From an uncultured Allobosea sp. (GTDB lineage Bacteria; Pseudomonadota; Alphaproteobacteria; Rhizobiales; Beijerinckiaceae): DNA of 64,000 nucleotides. This document shows positions 11,862-20,203 of the stretch, piece by piece. The translations under genes and the position numbers were made by a program. Under the pieces are notes generated by a model that had not been told where the DNA came from, ran no database searches, and saw only the letters and a program-made list of their open reading frames with translations. Every line of letters starts with the position of its first letter. Positions within the stretch are counted from its first letter, which is position 1. The stretch lies in NCBI RefSeq assembly GCF_945957345.1, contig NZ_CAMFKW010000017.1:1-64000 (forward strand), read 5' to 3'.

Positions 11862-12832
11862 GCCGAGGCCTCCTCGCGGACGCGCGGATCGAGGAAGCGG
11901 TAGAGGATGTCGACGACGAGGTTGATGACGACGAAGAGCGTCACCACCACCAGCAGATAGGCCGTCACCACCGGCCGATCGAGCGCGTTGATGCTGTCGA
12001 GGATGAGCTTGCCCGAGCCCGGCCAGGCGAAGATGCTCTCGGTCACCACCGCGAAAGCGATGGTCGAGCCCAGTTCCAGGCCCAGCACCGTCACCAGCGG
12101 GATCATGATGTTGCGCAGGATATGCATCACCACGATCCGGCCACGGCGCAGCCCCTTGGCGCGGGCGAAGCGGACATAGTCGAGCGGCAGCACCTCGCGC
12201 ACGCCGGCCCGCGTCAGGCGGATCACCAGCGAGACCTTGAACAGCGACAGGTTGATCGCCGGCAGCAGCAGGTGGCGCCAACCGTTCAGCGTCAGGAATG
12301 ACCATTCGACGCCGAAGACGCGCACCGTCGCGCCGCGCCCGCTCGCCGGCAGCCAGCCGAGCGAGACGCTGAAGGTCATGATCAGGAGGAGCCCGACCCA
12401 GAAGGTCGGCAACGAGAAGCCGAGGATGCTGCCGGTCTGGATCAGCTTCGAGAAGGCGCGCTCGGGATAGAGCCCGGCATAGAGCCCGAGCGGCACGCCC
12501 AGGATGATCGCGAAAATGGTCGCGGCGAAGGCGAGCTCCAGCGTCGCCGGCAGGCGCTGCAGGATCAGCGTCACGGCCGGCACGTTATAGACGAAGCTGC
12601 GGCCGAGATCGCCTTGCAGGGCGCTGCTGGCGAAGTTGAGGTACTGCTCCCAGAGCGGCCGGTCGAGGCCGAGACGCGCTATCAGTTCCGCCCGTTCGAT
12701 CTGCGTCGCGTCCGGCGCCAGCAGGAGATCGACGGGGTTGCCGACGGCATGCAGGCCCAGGAAGACCACGAGAGACATGGCGAAGATGACGAGGAGCGCC
12801 TGCGCGACGCGCTGGAGCAGCCATCCGAGCAT
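11858..12832 (-). CDS. Peptide-type ABC transporter permease (DppB-like)
   Basis: The ATG at 12832 (MLGWLLQRV...) overlaps the monooxygenase stop codon by 4 bp, so I prefer it over the in-frame ATG at 12874. The 324-residue protein opens with the DppB N-terminal helix, followed by the RLGLDRPLWEQYL segment, then about five TM helices and the coupling loop YVRFARAKGL. Normal length for the family. Confidence 0.92.
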   Translation of the reverse strand: MLGWLLQRVAQALLVIFAMSLVVFLGLHAVGNPVDLLLAPDATQIERAELIARLGLDRPLWEQYLNFASSALQGDLGRSFVYNVPAVTLILQRLPATLELAFAATIFAIILGVPLGLYAGLYPERAFSKLIQTGSILGFSLPTFWVGLLLIMTFSVSLGWLPASGRGATVRVFGVEWSFLTLNGWRHLLLPAINLSLFKVSLVIRLTRAGVREVLPLDYVRFARAKGLRRGRIVVMHILRNIMIPLVTVLGLELGSTIAFAVVTESIFAWPGSGKLILDSINALDRPVVTAYLLVVVTLFVVINLVVDILYRFLDPRVREEASA

Positions 12833-14286
12833 CAGACCGGCACCTTCGCCGGTGCGGGCAGGATCGGCACCCATTCGTCGCCAAAGATCTCGGGCTCCGA
12901 ATACGCCTGGCCGCGCTGGAAATGGGCCTCTATATCCTCGCGGAAGAGGCTCGACGCGATCGCCTGAGATAAGCGCTCGGCGCCGTCACTGATCGCCGGG
13001 ATGTCGCCGGAGACCGTGCCGTGCGACATCATCGCCGGGTAGCAGAAGCAGTGGATGCGCTCGAGCCCGGGGCAGGTGCCGGGCACCTTCGGTTGGAACT
13101 CGAAGGCCGGGCCGAGATCGGGCATGGCGCCGAGGCTCGGCTCGGCATCTTCGGGCATGCCGCGATCGACCCAGTTGCGGGCGCATGCCGCGATCTCCCG
13201 AAGGAAGGGGCGATTGCCCCAATCGACCTTGAAGCCGGTCGAGAAGATCATGAAGTCGAAGCGCATCGTGCCGGCGCTGGTCTCGACCACGATCTCATCG
13301 CCATCCATCCGGGCCGAGATCAGGGCGGTGCCCTGCCGGAAGAACGCGTTCGGATGGCGCGAGACGCGCAGCACGCTGGCGCGCGGCGGCGGCACCTGCT
13401 CGCGGGCGACATAGCTGTTGATCCGCCATTTCCAGGCGTCGGGCAGATGGCGATAGCCGGCGATGGAGCCAGGATGGCCCATGCCCTTGCCGCGGTTGAT
13501 GCGGGGGATGTCGCGGCGCCGGATCAGCAGGTCGACGCTGGCCGCGCCCGCTTCGAGCGCGGTGCCGGCGCTGTCCATCGCCGAGGCGCCGGCGCCGATG
13601 ACGGCGACGCGCTTGCCCCGCAGCAGGGCGTAATTGTTGGTATCCGAGGAATGGGCCCAGCGCTCGCGTGGCAGGCTCTCCGCGATCTCCGGCACGGCCG
13701 GGCCGCCGAGCCCGTCGCGGCCGGTCGCGAGCACGACATGGCGCGCCAGTACGCGCTGACGGCCCTCGGGCGCGTCGATCTCCAGCGTCGCATGCTCGGG
13801 GCCGAGATGGATCATCGCGATCTCATGGCCGTTGCGGACATCGAGCGCGAGAACCTCGCGGAACCAGCGCAGATAGTCCATCCACATCAGGCGCGGGATC
13901 TTGTCGAGCGCCTCCCAGTCCGCTGCGTCGAACTGCGCCTCGAACCAGGCGCGGAAGGTCAGCGAGGGGATGCCGAGCGCCGGCCCCGTCAGGGTTTTCG
14001 GCGAGCGCAATGTCTCCATCCGCGCCGTGGTCGCCCAGGGGCCTTCGAAACCCTGTGGGCGCCGGTCGAAATTGACGGCGCGCAGGCCGATATTGCGGAA
14101 GGCGGCCGCCGCGGCGAGCCCGGCCATGCCGGCGCCGATGATCGCGACATCGAGTACCGGCTCGCCACCGACGCTTCGCTCCGGCACCCAGGGCGCGGCA
14201 GGCAGGGTCAGCAGTTCGAGCTCGCGGGCGACGCGCCGGTTCAGCGCCTCCAGCCCTTCCGGTGCCCCGGCCTGTTTCTCGGTCAC
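12832..14286 (-). CDS. Flavin-dependent monooxygenase / NAD(P)-binding oxidoreductase (FMO-like)
   Basis: I assign a GTG start at 14286, which overlaps the LysR stop by 4 bp (GTGA), giving 484 residues. The longer open frame upstream only shadows the LysR gene. An FAD-binding Rossmann motif (IIGAGMAGLAAAAAF) lies near residue 50 and a second, NADPH-type motif (VIGAGASAMDS) in the middle. This is the class-B flavin monooxygenase arrangement. No membrane segment is seen. It sits between the LysR gene and the importer permeases, so it probably oxygenates the imported compound. Substrate unknown. Confidence 0.85.
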   Translation of the reverse strand: MTEKQAGAPEGLEALNRRVARELELLTLPAAPWVPERSVGGEPVLDVAIIGAGMAGLAAAAAFRNIGLRAVNFDRRPQGFEGPWATTARMETLRSPKTLTGPALGIPSLTFRAWFEAQFDAADWEALDKIPRLMWMDYLRWFREVLALDVRNGHEIAMIHLGPEHATLEIDAPEGRQRVLARHVVLATGRDGLGGPAVPEIAESLPRERWAHSSDTNNYALLRGKRVAVIGAGASAMDSAGTALEAGAASVDLLIRRRDIPRINRGKGMGHPGSIAGYRHLPDAWKWRINSYVAREQVPPPRASVLRVSRHPNAFFRQGTALISARMDGDEIVVETSAGTMRFDFMIFSTGFKVDWGNRPFLREIAACARNWVDRGMPEDAEPSLGAMPDLGPAFEFQPKVPGTCPGLERIHCFCYPAMMSHGTVSGDIPAISDGAERLSQAIASSLFREDIEAHFQRGQAYSEPEIFGDEWVPILPAPAKVPV

Positions 14287-15239
14287 AGCCGCGTCTCCTG
14301 TTTGGTCAGCGAGGCGAGGAGCGCGTGGTGCTCTTCGGGCGGGATCAGGGTGAAATCGGCGATCCGCTTCTGCGCGCTCGCCTTGAGCGCGGCGATCAGG
14401 TCGCGGGCCTTGTCGGAGATGGTGACGCCACGGGCAGTCACGACGCCGAAGCAATAGGGGATCGAGGTCGTCAGCGGTAGAATGCGGATGCCGGGCGTCG
14501 GGTTGCCGGTCAGTGTCAACGGCTCGACGATCGCGATGCCCGCGCCGGCCCGGATGAAGGACAGAACGTTCATGGTCGAGGTCGTGCGGATTCTGACCCG
14601 AACATCGACATTGGCCGCTTGGAGCGCAGAACGGATGCGCGCCGGAAAGCCACGGCGCAGCGACATGCCGACGAGGTCGCGCCCGGACAGGGCATGAAGA
14701 TCGACCGGCCCTTCGATCCGGGCGAGCGGATCGGTCTCCGGCACGGCGAGCACGCAAGGCGCCGTGCCCAGCCATTCGAGCGCGAGGTCCCGGTGCAGCA
14801 GCGGCGCGCTCGTCGCGCCGAACTGTGCATCGCCGGAGATCACGGCGTTCTGAACGCGATCGGGATTCTCGACCTCGATCGCGAGCCGTGGCGTATCGGC
14901 GCCGTTCCAGGCATCGGTGAGCAGGCCGAACGCCAGCGACGACACTGCCGATATCCGGATCGGCGGTTCGGCCTCGCCGATCACCTCGCGGGCGCGCTCC
15001 CACAGATTGACGAAGCCGGCCAGAGCCCGCTCGACGTCGTCGCGCAGCACCATGCCTTTCTGCGTCAGCACGAGCCGCTGGCCGACGCGCTCGAACAGCG
15101 GCTGGCCGAGATCGCGCTCCAGCTCCTGGATCATCCGGCTGACCGAAGGCTGGGACACGCCCAGATGCTTCGCCGCCGCGGTGACGCTGCCGAGCGAGGC
15201 GACCTGCAGATAGGCCTCGAGGATCTTGAGGCGGCTCAT
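14283..15239 (-). CDS. LysR-family transcriptional regulator
   Basis: A 318-residue LysR protein. The N-terminal winged HTH covers residues 1-60 (SVTAAAKHLGVSQPSVSRMIQELE) and the rest is the periplasmic-binding-fold effector domain. Unusually for LysR genes it is not divergent. It lies inside the operon, 1 bp after a peroxidase-like gene and overlapping the monooxygenase gene by 4 bp, so it is probably made together with the genes it controls. Confidence 0.93.
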   Translation of the reverse strand: MSRLKILEAYLQVASLGSVTAAAKHLGVSQPSVSRMIQELERDLGQPLFERVGQRLVLTQKGMVLRDDVERALAGFVNLWERAREVIGEAEPPIRISAVSSLAFGLLTDAWNGADTPRLAIEVENPDRVQNAVISGDAQFGATSAPLLHRDLALEWLGTAPCVLAVPETDPLARIEGPVDLHALSGRDLVGMSLRRGFPARIRSALQAANVDVRVRIRTTSTMNVLSFIRAGAGIAIVEPLTLTGNPTPGIRILPLTTSIPYCFGVVTARGVTISDKARDLIAALKASAQKRIADFTLIPPEEHHALLASLTKQETRL

Positions 15240-15240
15240 C

Positions 15241-15822
15241 TCACCCGTCTTTGCGGACGGGATCGCCGAGGATGTGCATCAGCCGGTTGGCCCAGCCGAA
15301 CAGGGCCGTCGACAGGATGAGATCGACGATCTCGGCCTCGTCCAGGCCGGCCTCGCGCAGGCGGGCGGTGTCGGTCTCGGTCACCGCCGGCGGCGATTGC
15401 GAGAGCTTGACGGAATAGTCGAAGATCGCCTGGTCGCGCGGGCCGAGCTTGGCCTTCTCGCCATTGGCGAACAATTCGTCGGTGACGGCGGTGTCCTTGC
15501 TGAGCTGCGCATGGCGGGCGGCATGCACGGCGGCGCAGTAGATGCAGCGGTTGACCACGGAGGCGCCGATCGCGCCGAGCTCGCGCTCGGCCCGGCTCAG
15601 GCCGCCCGGGTCGTACATGATGCCGTTGAACAGCGGCGAGCGCACGTTGAGCGTCTCCGGATCATGCGCCAGCACAAGCACGTAATCCGAGACCTTGGTG
15701 TTGGACGGTGTGATCTTCAGCGCGTCGAGCTGCTCGGGGCTGGCCTTGGCCAGATCGACCGGGGTGACCCGCGGCTGCCAGTCCGGCACGTTGCGGGTGA
15801 AACGATGCACGACCCGGCTCAT
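15241..15822 (-). CDS. Alkylhydroperoxidase/carboxymuconolactone-decarboxylase-like protein (CxxC type)
   Basis: A 193-residue protein starting at the ATG at 15822, which overlaps the preceding gene by 4 bp. It carries the AhpD-type redox motif C93-I-Y-C96-x3-H100 in an all-helical CMD fold (GLSRAERELGAIGASVVNRC). Size and pairing with a second CMD protein and a Dpp-type transporter match, from memory, the Avi_7169-type alkylhydroperoxidase family. That assignment needs an HMM check. It may deal with peroxide from the flavin enzyme (inference). Confidence 0.82.
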   Translation of the reverse strand: MSRVVHRFTRNVPDWQPRVTPVDLAKASPEQLDALKITPSNTKVSDYVLVLAHDPETLNVRSPLFNGIMYDPGGLSRAERELGAIGASVVNRCIYCAAVHAARHAQLSKDTAVTDELFANGEKAKLGPRDQAIFDYSVKLSQSPPAVTETDTARLREAGLDEAEIVDLILSTALFGWANRLMHILGDPVRKDG

Positions 15823-16298
15823 GCGGAGGCTCCCTTGAGGGCCGCGAGCCCGGCGAGGACACGGCACTGATAGCTCATGAAGGCGTTGAGTTCGCAGAGC
15901 CGGACGATATCGGCCTCGGCCACGCCGTCCGCCTTGAGCCCCTCGATCTCCTCGGCCTGCACGGAGCGCGGCTGGGTCGCGACCCGGTCCATGAAGGTGA
16001 TGACACCGCGCTCGCGGGCGTCGCGCCCGGCTATGTTGGGATCGGCGAGGCCGCGCAAGGCCGGATCGGTCACGTCGGCGAGGTAGTGCGCGGCCAGCTC
16101 CGGCAGCGCGTTCAGGGTCGCGATCCGCGCCGCGATGGCGCGGCGCCATCCGGCGGGAAAGCCGCCGGCATCACGCGGGTCGATGACCGCGCTCTCGGCT
16201 TGCCGGCTCATTTCGAAAATAGCGCTGCGCGATTGCGCGGCGGCCGATGCGGCGGCGCCGATCCAGGGAGAGGCCTCGGGGTTGGCAGGTTGAGCCAT
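15819..16298 (-). CDS. CMD domain protein (Avi_7170-like), first gene of the operon
   Basis: I prefer the ATG at 16298 because AAAGGGA lies 7-8 bases upstream. The in-frame ATG at 16313 has no ribosome binding site and falls next to an inverted repeat. The 159-residue helical protein has RLCELNAFMSYQCRVLAGL near the C-terminus, a CMD-type helix. It lacks the CxxC of its neighbour, so it may be a non-redox partner of it. Resemblance to the Avi_7170 family is from memory and moderate. Confidence 0.75.
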   Translation of the reverse strand: MAQPANPEASPWIGAAASAAAQSRSAIFEMSRQAESAVIDPRDAGGFPAGWRRAIAARIATLNALPELAAHYLADVTDPALRGLADPNIAGRDARERGVITFMDRVATQPRSVQAEEIEGLKADGVAEADIVRLCELNAFMSYQCRVLAGLAALKGASA

Positions 16299-16313
16299 GG
16301 CGATCCCTTTCAT

Positions 16314-16336
16314 GCATCAACTTTTACACTTGATGC
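16314..16336. promoter_or_regulatory. Inverted repeat upstream of the CMD/FMO/Dpp operon
   Basis: GCATCAA at 16314-16320 and TTGATGC at 16330-16336 form a perfect 7-bp inverted repeat with a 9-bp AT-rich spacer. It lies about 16-38 bp upstream of the preferred start at 16298, where an operator or 5' leader hairpin would sit. It could bind the operon's own LysR protein. No experimental evidence. Confidence 0.4.
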
Positions 16337-16430
16337 TTTAGGTGAATGAAGCAGTGAATTTGCGCTGCGTCAAGGAGCTTTGCCGGCGCCATGCTAAACT
16401 GGTCGCCGCGGGCGCCCTGCGCGGAGCTGG

Positions 16431-17258
16431 TCATCCGAGCGCCTGCACGAGCAGAAGCAGCCCGGCCGCGGCCATAGCGACGCCGATGGCGTCTGCGATG
16501 CGTGTTGCCGCCGGCAGGAGGCGCTCGGCCGTAAGGGCGATCGTTGCGCCGGCCATCAGGCGCAAGTCCATGAGGCCACTCACGGTCAACGCTGCCATCG
16601 GGCCGATGCAGGACAGGCAGCAGCGCAGGCCGAGAGCGGTGCCGGTTCGAACTGCTTCCAACAGCCCGATACGTGCCGACAAGACGTTAGGAAGCCTGCC
16701 GTAATCCGCCAGCAGCAGAGCCTTCCAATGCGTGAACTGTGAGAGCCCGGCGATCAGGGCGAGGAGCGCGCCCGCTACCGGACCAAGGCGGCTAAGTGAG
16801 GGAAACTGCACGGCGATCTGCGCAAGGGCAGCGCCGAGCAGAAAGACGACAAGGCCGAAGCCGGTCCAGACGGCGAAATAGCCGGCGCCGGCCAGCGCCG
16901 CGAGCCCGTCGGGCTGTTTTGCTCCGATTTCGAGCGATGCCTTCCGATAATGCCACAGCACCGGCGACAGCGACGGCAGCATCATGGCGACCATCATTAC
17001 GAACCACATGCCGAGGAAGCTGGCGGCGGTCTCGAACCATGATTGGCCGCAGAGCGGCAGCCAGATCCCCGAGAGCAGCCAGCCGCCGGCCATTGGCACC
17101 GCGCCCATCGTCTCCATCGAGGCGCAGGACAGGATCGTGACGGCCGTGGCAGCTGTGAAGAGCAGGGCCACCGTTCCGAAGAAGACGAACGGAGCCCCGC
17201 GCCCGGCCTGTCGACCGGACGCGGGGTTCGTTTCGCAACCTGTCCGGATCGCGTTCAC
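16431..17258 (-). CDS. DUF2182 family integral membrane protein
   Basis: I assign a GTG start at 17258 (VNAIRTG...), which overlaps the DUF899 stop by 4 bp (GTGA), giving 275 residues. The very long open frame reaching to 19268 is a shadow over two other genes. About seven hydrophobic helices are visible. The DUF2182 hallmark is the Met-rich helix WFVMMVAMMLPS followed by PVLWHYR. A cysteine motif CCLSCIGPM near the C-terminus fits the predicted metal-binding nature of the family. Function unknown, but coupling to DUF899 suggests a joint role at the membrane. Confidence 0.82.
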   Translation of the reverse strand: MNAIRTGCETNPASGRQAGRGAPFVFFGTVALLFTAATAVTILSCASMETMGAVPMAGGWLLSGIWLPLCGQSWFETAASFLGMWFVMMVAMMLPSLSPVLWHYRKASLEIGAKQPDGLAALAGAGYFAVWTGFGLVVFLLGAALAQIAVQFPSLSRLGPVAGALLALIAGLSQFTHWKALLLADYGRLPNVLSARIGLLEAVRTGTALGLRCCLSCIGPMAALTVSGLMDLRLMAGATIALTAERLLPAATRIADAIGVAMAAAGLLLLVQALG

Positions 17259-18034
17259 GACACGGCTTGGCGGGCGGCGTAGCGGTCGCGATGGAGCCAC
17301 CACGGCCCATCGGCCTCGTTGCGGCCCTTCGGCGCGCGGTCGAGCCAGGCATACATGCCCCAGACGCCGTCCACGCCGCGCGAATAGCTGGAATAGGTGT
17401 GATAGATCGCGCCGCCCTCGCGGATGAAGGCGCTCATGCCCGGCCGGTCGCGGTGATAGGTTGGCACGTCCACCCCGGCCATCGTGGCGAAGGAGCGTTC
17501 GAATTCGTTGCTGGGGCCGCGCCATTCGAATTTCGGCTGATGGCGGAAATTGTAGTCGACGCCCTGCGTCCGCTCCTGCATCTCCGTGAAGGAGACGTTG
17601 TAGTCGAAATTGAAGTCGCTCTCGCCGGACGAGGCCCAGGGGAAGCTCCAGCCCATCCGGTCGCGGAAGGCGATGAGCTTGTCGATCGGCGCCCGCGAGA
17701 TCGCCCAGAGCATCACGTCGTGATTCGCGAGATGGGTGGTCGAGCCGTTGAACCCGTCGGCGATCGCCGAGCAGGACGGGCAGCCGGCCTTGTAGTCCGG
17801 GCCGAACATGAAATGGTAGACGAGGAGCTGCGAGCGCCCCTGGAACAGGTCGGCGAATGAGGCGTCGCCCTGTTCGGTCTGGAAGACGTAGTCCTTCTCG
17901 ACCTTGACCCAGGGCAGCGCCTGCCGCCGTTCGGCGAGCGCATCGCCCTGCCGCGTATACGCCTTCTCGGCCTCCAGCAGTTCGAGCCGGGCGGCAAGCC
18001 ATTCTTCGCGCGTTCCGATCGCATGACTGGTCAT
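17255..18034 (-). CDS. DUF899 family thioredoxin-like protein
   Basis: A 259-residue DUF899 protein. It shows VYHFMFGPDYKAGCPSCS with cysteines at 85 and 88 in a thioredoxin-like CxxC, then the family landmarks FNGSTTHLANHDV and YHTYSSYSRGVD. No signal peptide is seen. Biochemical function is unestablished. It is first in a two-gene operon with DUF2182 and divergent from an HTH/TPR regulator gene 116 bp away. Confidence 0.88.
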   Translation of the reverse strand: MTSHAIGTREEWLAARLELLEAEKAYTRQGDALAERRQALPWVKVEKDYVFQTEQGDASFADLFQGRSQLLVYHFMFGPDYKAGCPSCSAIADGFNGSTTHLANHDVMLWAISRAPIDKLIAFRDRMGWSFPWASSGESDFNFDYNVSFTEMQERTQGVDYNFRHQPKFEWRGPSNEFERSFATMAGVDVPTYHRDRPGMSAFIREGGAIYHTYSSYSRGVDGVWGMYAWLDRAPKGRNEADGPWWLHRDRYAARQAVS

Positions 18035-18150
18035 GATGTCTCACTCCTGTCGCCAGATGTCCGCGCCGCCTCGACACTCGATGCGGCGTCACGATCGGTG
18101 GTAAGGCGAGGGCGGCAGAGGGTGGGAGTGACAAGTTTGGCGGGATTCCG

Positions 18151-19371
18151 ATGGACTCGCTGATCACGGCGGCGGCGCAGGCCTTGGCAAAGGGCGATCC
18201 GTTGGGCGCGCTGAACCGAGTCGCCTTGCGCGACGACGCGCCGGCCCTGGCGCTGCGTGGCATCGCGATGGCGCAGCTCGGCGACTTCGCCCGTGCCAAG
18301 ATTTTGCTGCGCCGCGCCGGCCGTGCCTTCGGGACGAAGGAAGCAGTCGCGCGTGCCCGCTGCACGGTCGCCGAAGCGGAGGTCGCCCTGGCCGCGCGCG
18401 ATCTCGGCTGGGCACCGGGAAGGCTCGAAGAGGCCGGCGCGGTGCTCGAAGCCCATGGCGACTGGGCGAACGCCGCCCATGCCCGCCTGCTCGACATTCG
18501 TCGGCTCCTGCTGATCGGCCGTCTCGACCATGCCCACGAGCGGCTCGTCGGCATTGATCCGGCCCGTCTTCCGGCCGCGCTGCGCTCCATCCACGGATTA
18601 GCCCGCGCCGGCATCGCCTTGCGCCGCATGGCAGCGCGAAACGCGCGAGCCGCGCTGGCGGAAGCGGGCGAGGCAGCCGGTCGCGCCAGAATCCCGGCGC
18701 TGATCGCCGAGGTCGAAGCTGCAAGCCGCCTGCTCGAGGAACCGGCGGCGCGCCTGATCGCCGATGGCGTCGAGCATCCCTTGCTGCTGGACGCGGTCGA
18801 GGATCTGCAAGCCTCGGAGGTGCTGATCGTCGATGCCTGCCGCCACGGTGTCCGCGACCAGGCCGGCTTCGTGTCGCTGGCGACGCGCCCCGTGCTCTTT
18901 GCCCTGGTTCGGACCCTGGCCGAAGCTTGGCCGATGGATGCGCCGCGCGATGTGCTGATCGCCAGTGCCTTCGGCTCGCGCTTCACCGATGAATCGCACC
19001 GGGCGCGATTGCGCGTCGAGATCGGCCGTCTGCGCGCGGCGTTGCGGCCATTGGCGCGGATCAGCGCAACGGAAGCCGGCTTCGTCATCGCGCCGCGCCG
19101 CGCGACCGGGATCGTGGTGCTCGCGCGCCCGGTCGAGGAGAAGCATGCCACGGTGCTCGCCCTCATGGCCGATGGTGAGACATGGTCGAGCTCCGCTTTG
19201 GCGCTGGCGCTCGGATCGAGCCAGCGCAGCGTCCAGCGTGCGCTCGATGCTCTCGCCGGGACCGGCAAGGTCCAGTCCTATGGGCAGGCACGGGCCCGCC
19301 GCTGGGTGATGCCGCCGATGCCGGGTTTCGCGACGAGTTTGTTACTCCCGGCGTCATGGCCGGATGGCTAG
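18151..19371 (+). CDS. Helix-turn-helix regulator with TPR-like N-terminus
   Basis: A 406-residue soluble protein. Residues about 1-200 are Ala/Leu/Arg-rich antiparallel helices with TPR character (LRGIAMAQLGDFARAKILLRRA). Residues about 330-395 form a winged HTH (ALALALGSSQRSVQRALDALAGTGKV followed by a basic wing). It is divergent from the DUF899-DUF2182 operon and 33 bp before the beta-propeller gene, so it is the likely local regulator. I know no characterised homologue. Antisense open frames over it are codon-bias shadows. Confidence 0.75.
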   Translation: MDSLITAAAQALAKGDPLGALNRVALRDDAPALALRGIAMAQLGDFARAKILLRRAGRAFGTKEAVARARCTVAEAEVALAARDLGWAPGRLEEAGAVLEAHGDWANAAHARLLDIRRLLLIGRLDHAHERLVGIDPARLPAALRSIHGLARAGIALRRMAARNARAALAEAGEAAGRARIPALIAEVEAASRLLEEPAARLIADGVEHPLLLDAVEDLQASEVLIVDACRHGVRDQAGFVSLATRPVLFALVRTLAEAWPMDAPRDVLIASAFGSRFTDESHRARLRVEIGRLRAALRPLARISATEAGFVIAPRRATGIVVLARPVEEKHATVLALMADGETWSSSALALALGSSQRSVQRALDALAGTGKVQSYGQARARRWVMPPMPGFATSLLLPASWPDG

Positions 19372-19404
19372 GGTCGAGCCTGACACAGACGCAGGAGCAA
19401 CGCC

Positions 19405-20043
19405 ATGACGATCCCCGCTGCCGATATCGCCCGCACTTACGGCCCGTTTCCGGGCGTCGAGAAGGTCCACGGCGTCAGCTTCGACGGCGTCAATGTCTGG
19501 TTCGCGTCTGGCGACCGGCTGAATGAACTCGATACCATCAGCGGCGAGGTCGTCCGCACGATTGACGTTCCCGCCCATGCCGGCACGGCCTTCGACGGCA
19601 CGCATCTCTTCCAGATCGCCGAGGACCGCATCCAGAAAATCGACCCGCGGACCGGCTCCGTGCTTGGCACGATCCCGGCGCCGGGCAAGGGCGGTGATTC
19701 CGGCCTGGCCTGGGCCGAGGGCTCGCTCTGGGTCGGCCATTACCGCGAGCGCAAGATCCACCAGATCGACCCGGCCACCGGCAAGGTGCTGCGCAGCATC
19801 GAGACCAACCGCTTCGTCACCGGCGTGACCTGGGTCGACGGCGAGTTGTGGCACGGCACCTGGGAGGAGGGTGAAAGCGAATTGCGCCGGATCGACCCTG
19901 CTACTGGCAAGGGGCTGGATGCGCTCGCGATGCCCTCCGGCGTGGGCCTCTCCGGTCTGGAATCGGATGGCGCCAGCCTGTTCTATTGCGGCGATGGCGG
20001 CAAGAGTACCCTGCGGGCCGTGCGCCGGCCGAAGCGCGCCTGA
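19405..20043 (+). CDS. Beta-propeller protein (Vgb/SMP-30/glutaminyl-cyclase-like repeats)
   Basis: A 212-residue protein with recurring blades of about 40 residues (FDGVNVWFASGDRLNELDTISGEVVRTI; RIQKIDPRTGSVLGTI; KIHQIDPATGKVLRSI; LRRIDPATGKGLDAL). The GSLWVGHY and GELWHGTW strands are typical of streptogramin-lyase-like propellers. No signal peptide. CAGGAG lies 6 bases before the ATG. It follows the HTH regulator by 33 bp in the same orientation. Ligand or enzymatic role unknown. Confidence 0.75.
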   Translation: MTIPAADIARTYGPFPGVEKVHGVSFDGVNVWFASGDRLNELDTISGEVVRTIDVPAHAGTAFDGTHLFQIAEDRIQKIDPRTGSVLGTIPAPGKGGDSGLAWAEGSLWVGHYRERKIHQIDPATGKVLRSIETNRFVTGVTWVDGELWHGTWEEGESELRRIDPATGKGLDALAMPSGVGLSGLESDGASLFYCGDGGKSTLRAVRRPKRA

Positions 20044-20052
20044 ATATTGAAG

Positions 20053-20095
20053 CATGAGCCTGTTCGACAGCCATGGAGGCGAGTACAGGCTCATG
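20053..20095. terminator. Hairpin between convergent genes
   Basis: CATGAGCCTGT at 20053-20063 and ACAGGCTCATG at 20085-20095 form a perfect 11-bp inverted repeat with a 21-base loop, 10 bases after the beta-propeller stop codon. The genes on either side converge here. There is no T-run, so it is either a weak bidirectional terminator or a transcript-end hairpin. Confidence 0.45.
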
Positions 20096-20203
20096 TCTAC
20101 GCCGGTGAGCGTAGGGTTTGGCTCCATAGATCGGGGAATGTTTGCAAGCCGCTTCCTCGATGGCGCGGCAGCCGGAAAGATTTGTCTCCGGCGCGTCTGA
20201 AGC

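Noticed and set aside
17259-19268. Upstream part of a 945-codon minus frame that ends in the DUF2182 gene
   Set aside because: Only the last 275 codons are DUF2182-like. The rest is antisense to the HTH regulator or overlaps DUF899 in another frame and is Arg/Ser-rich.
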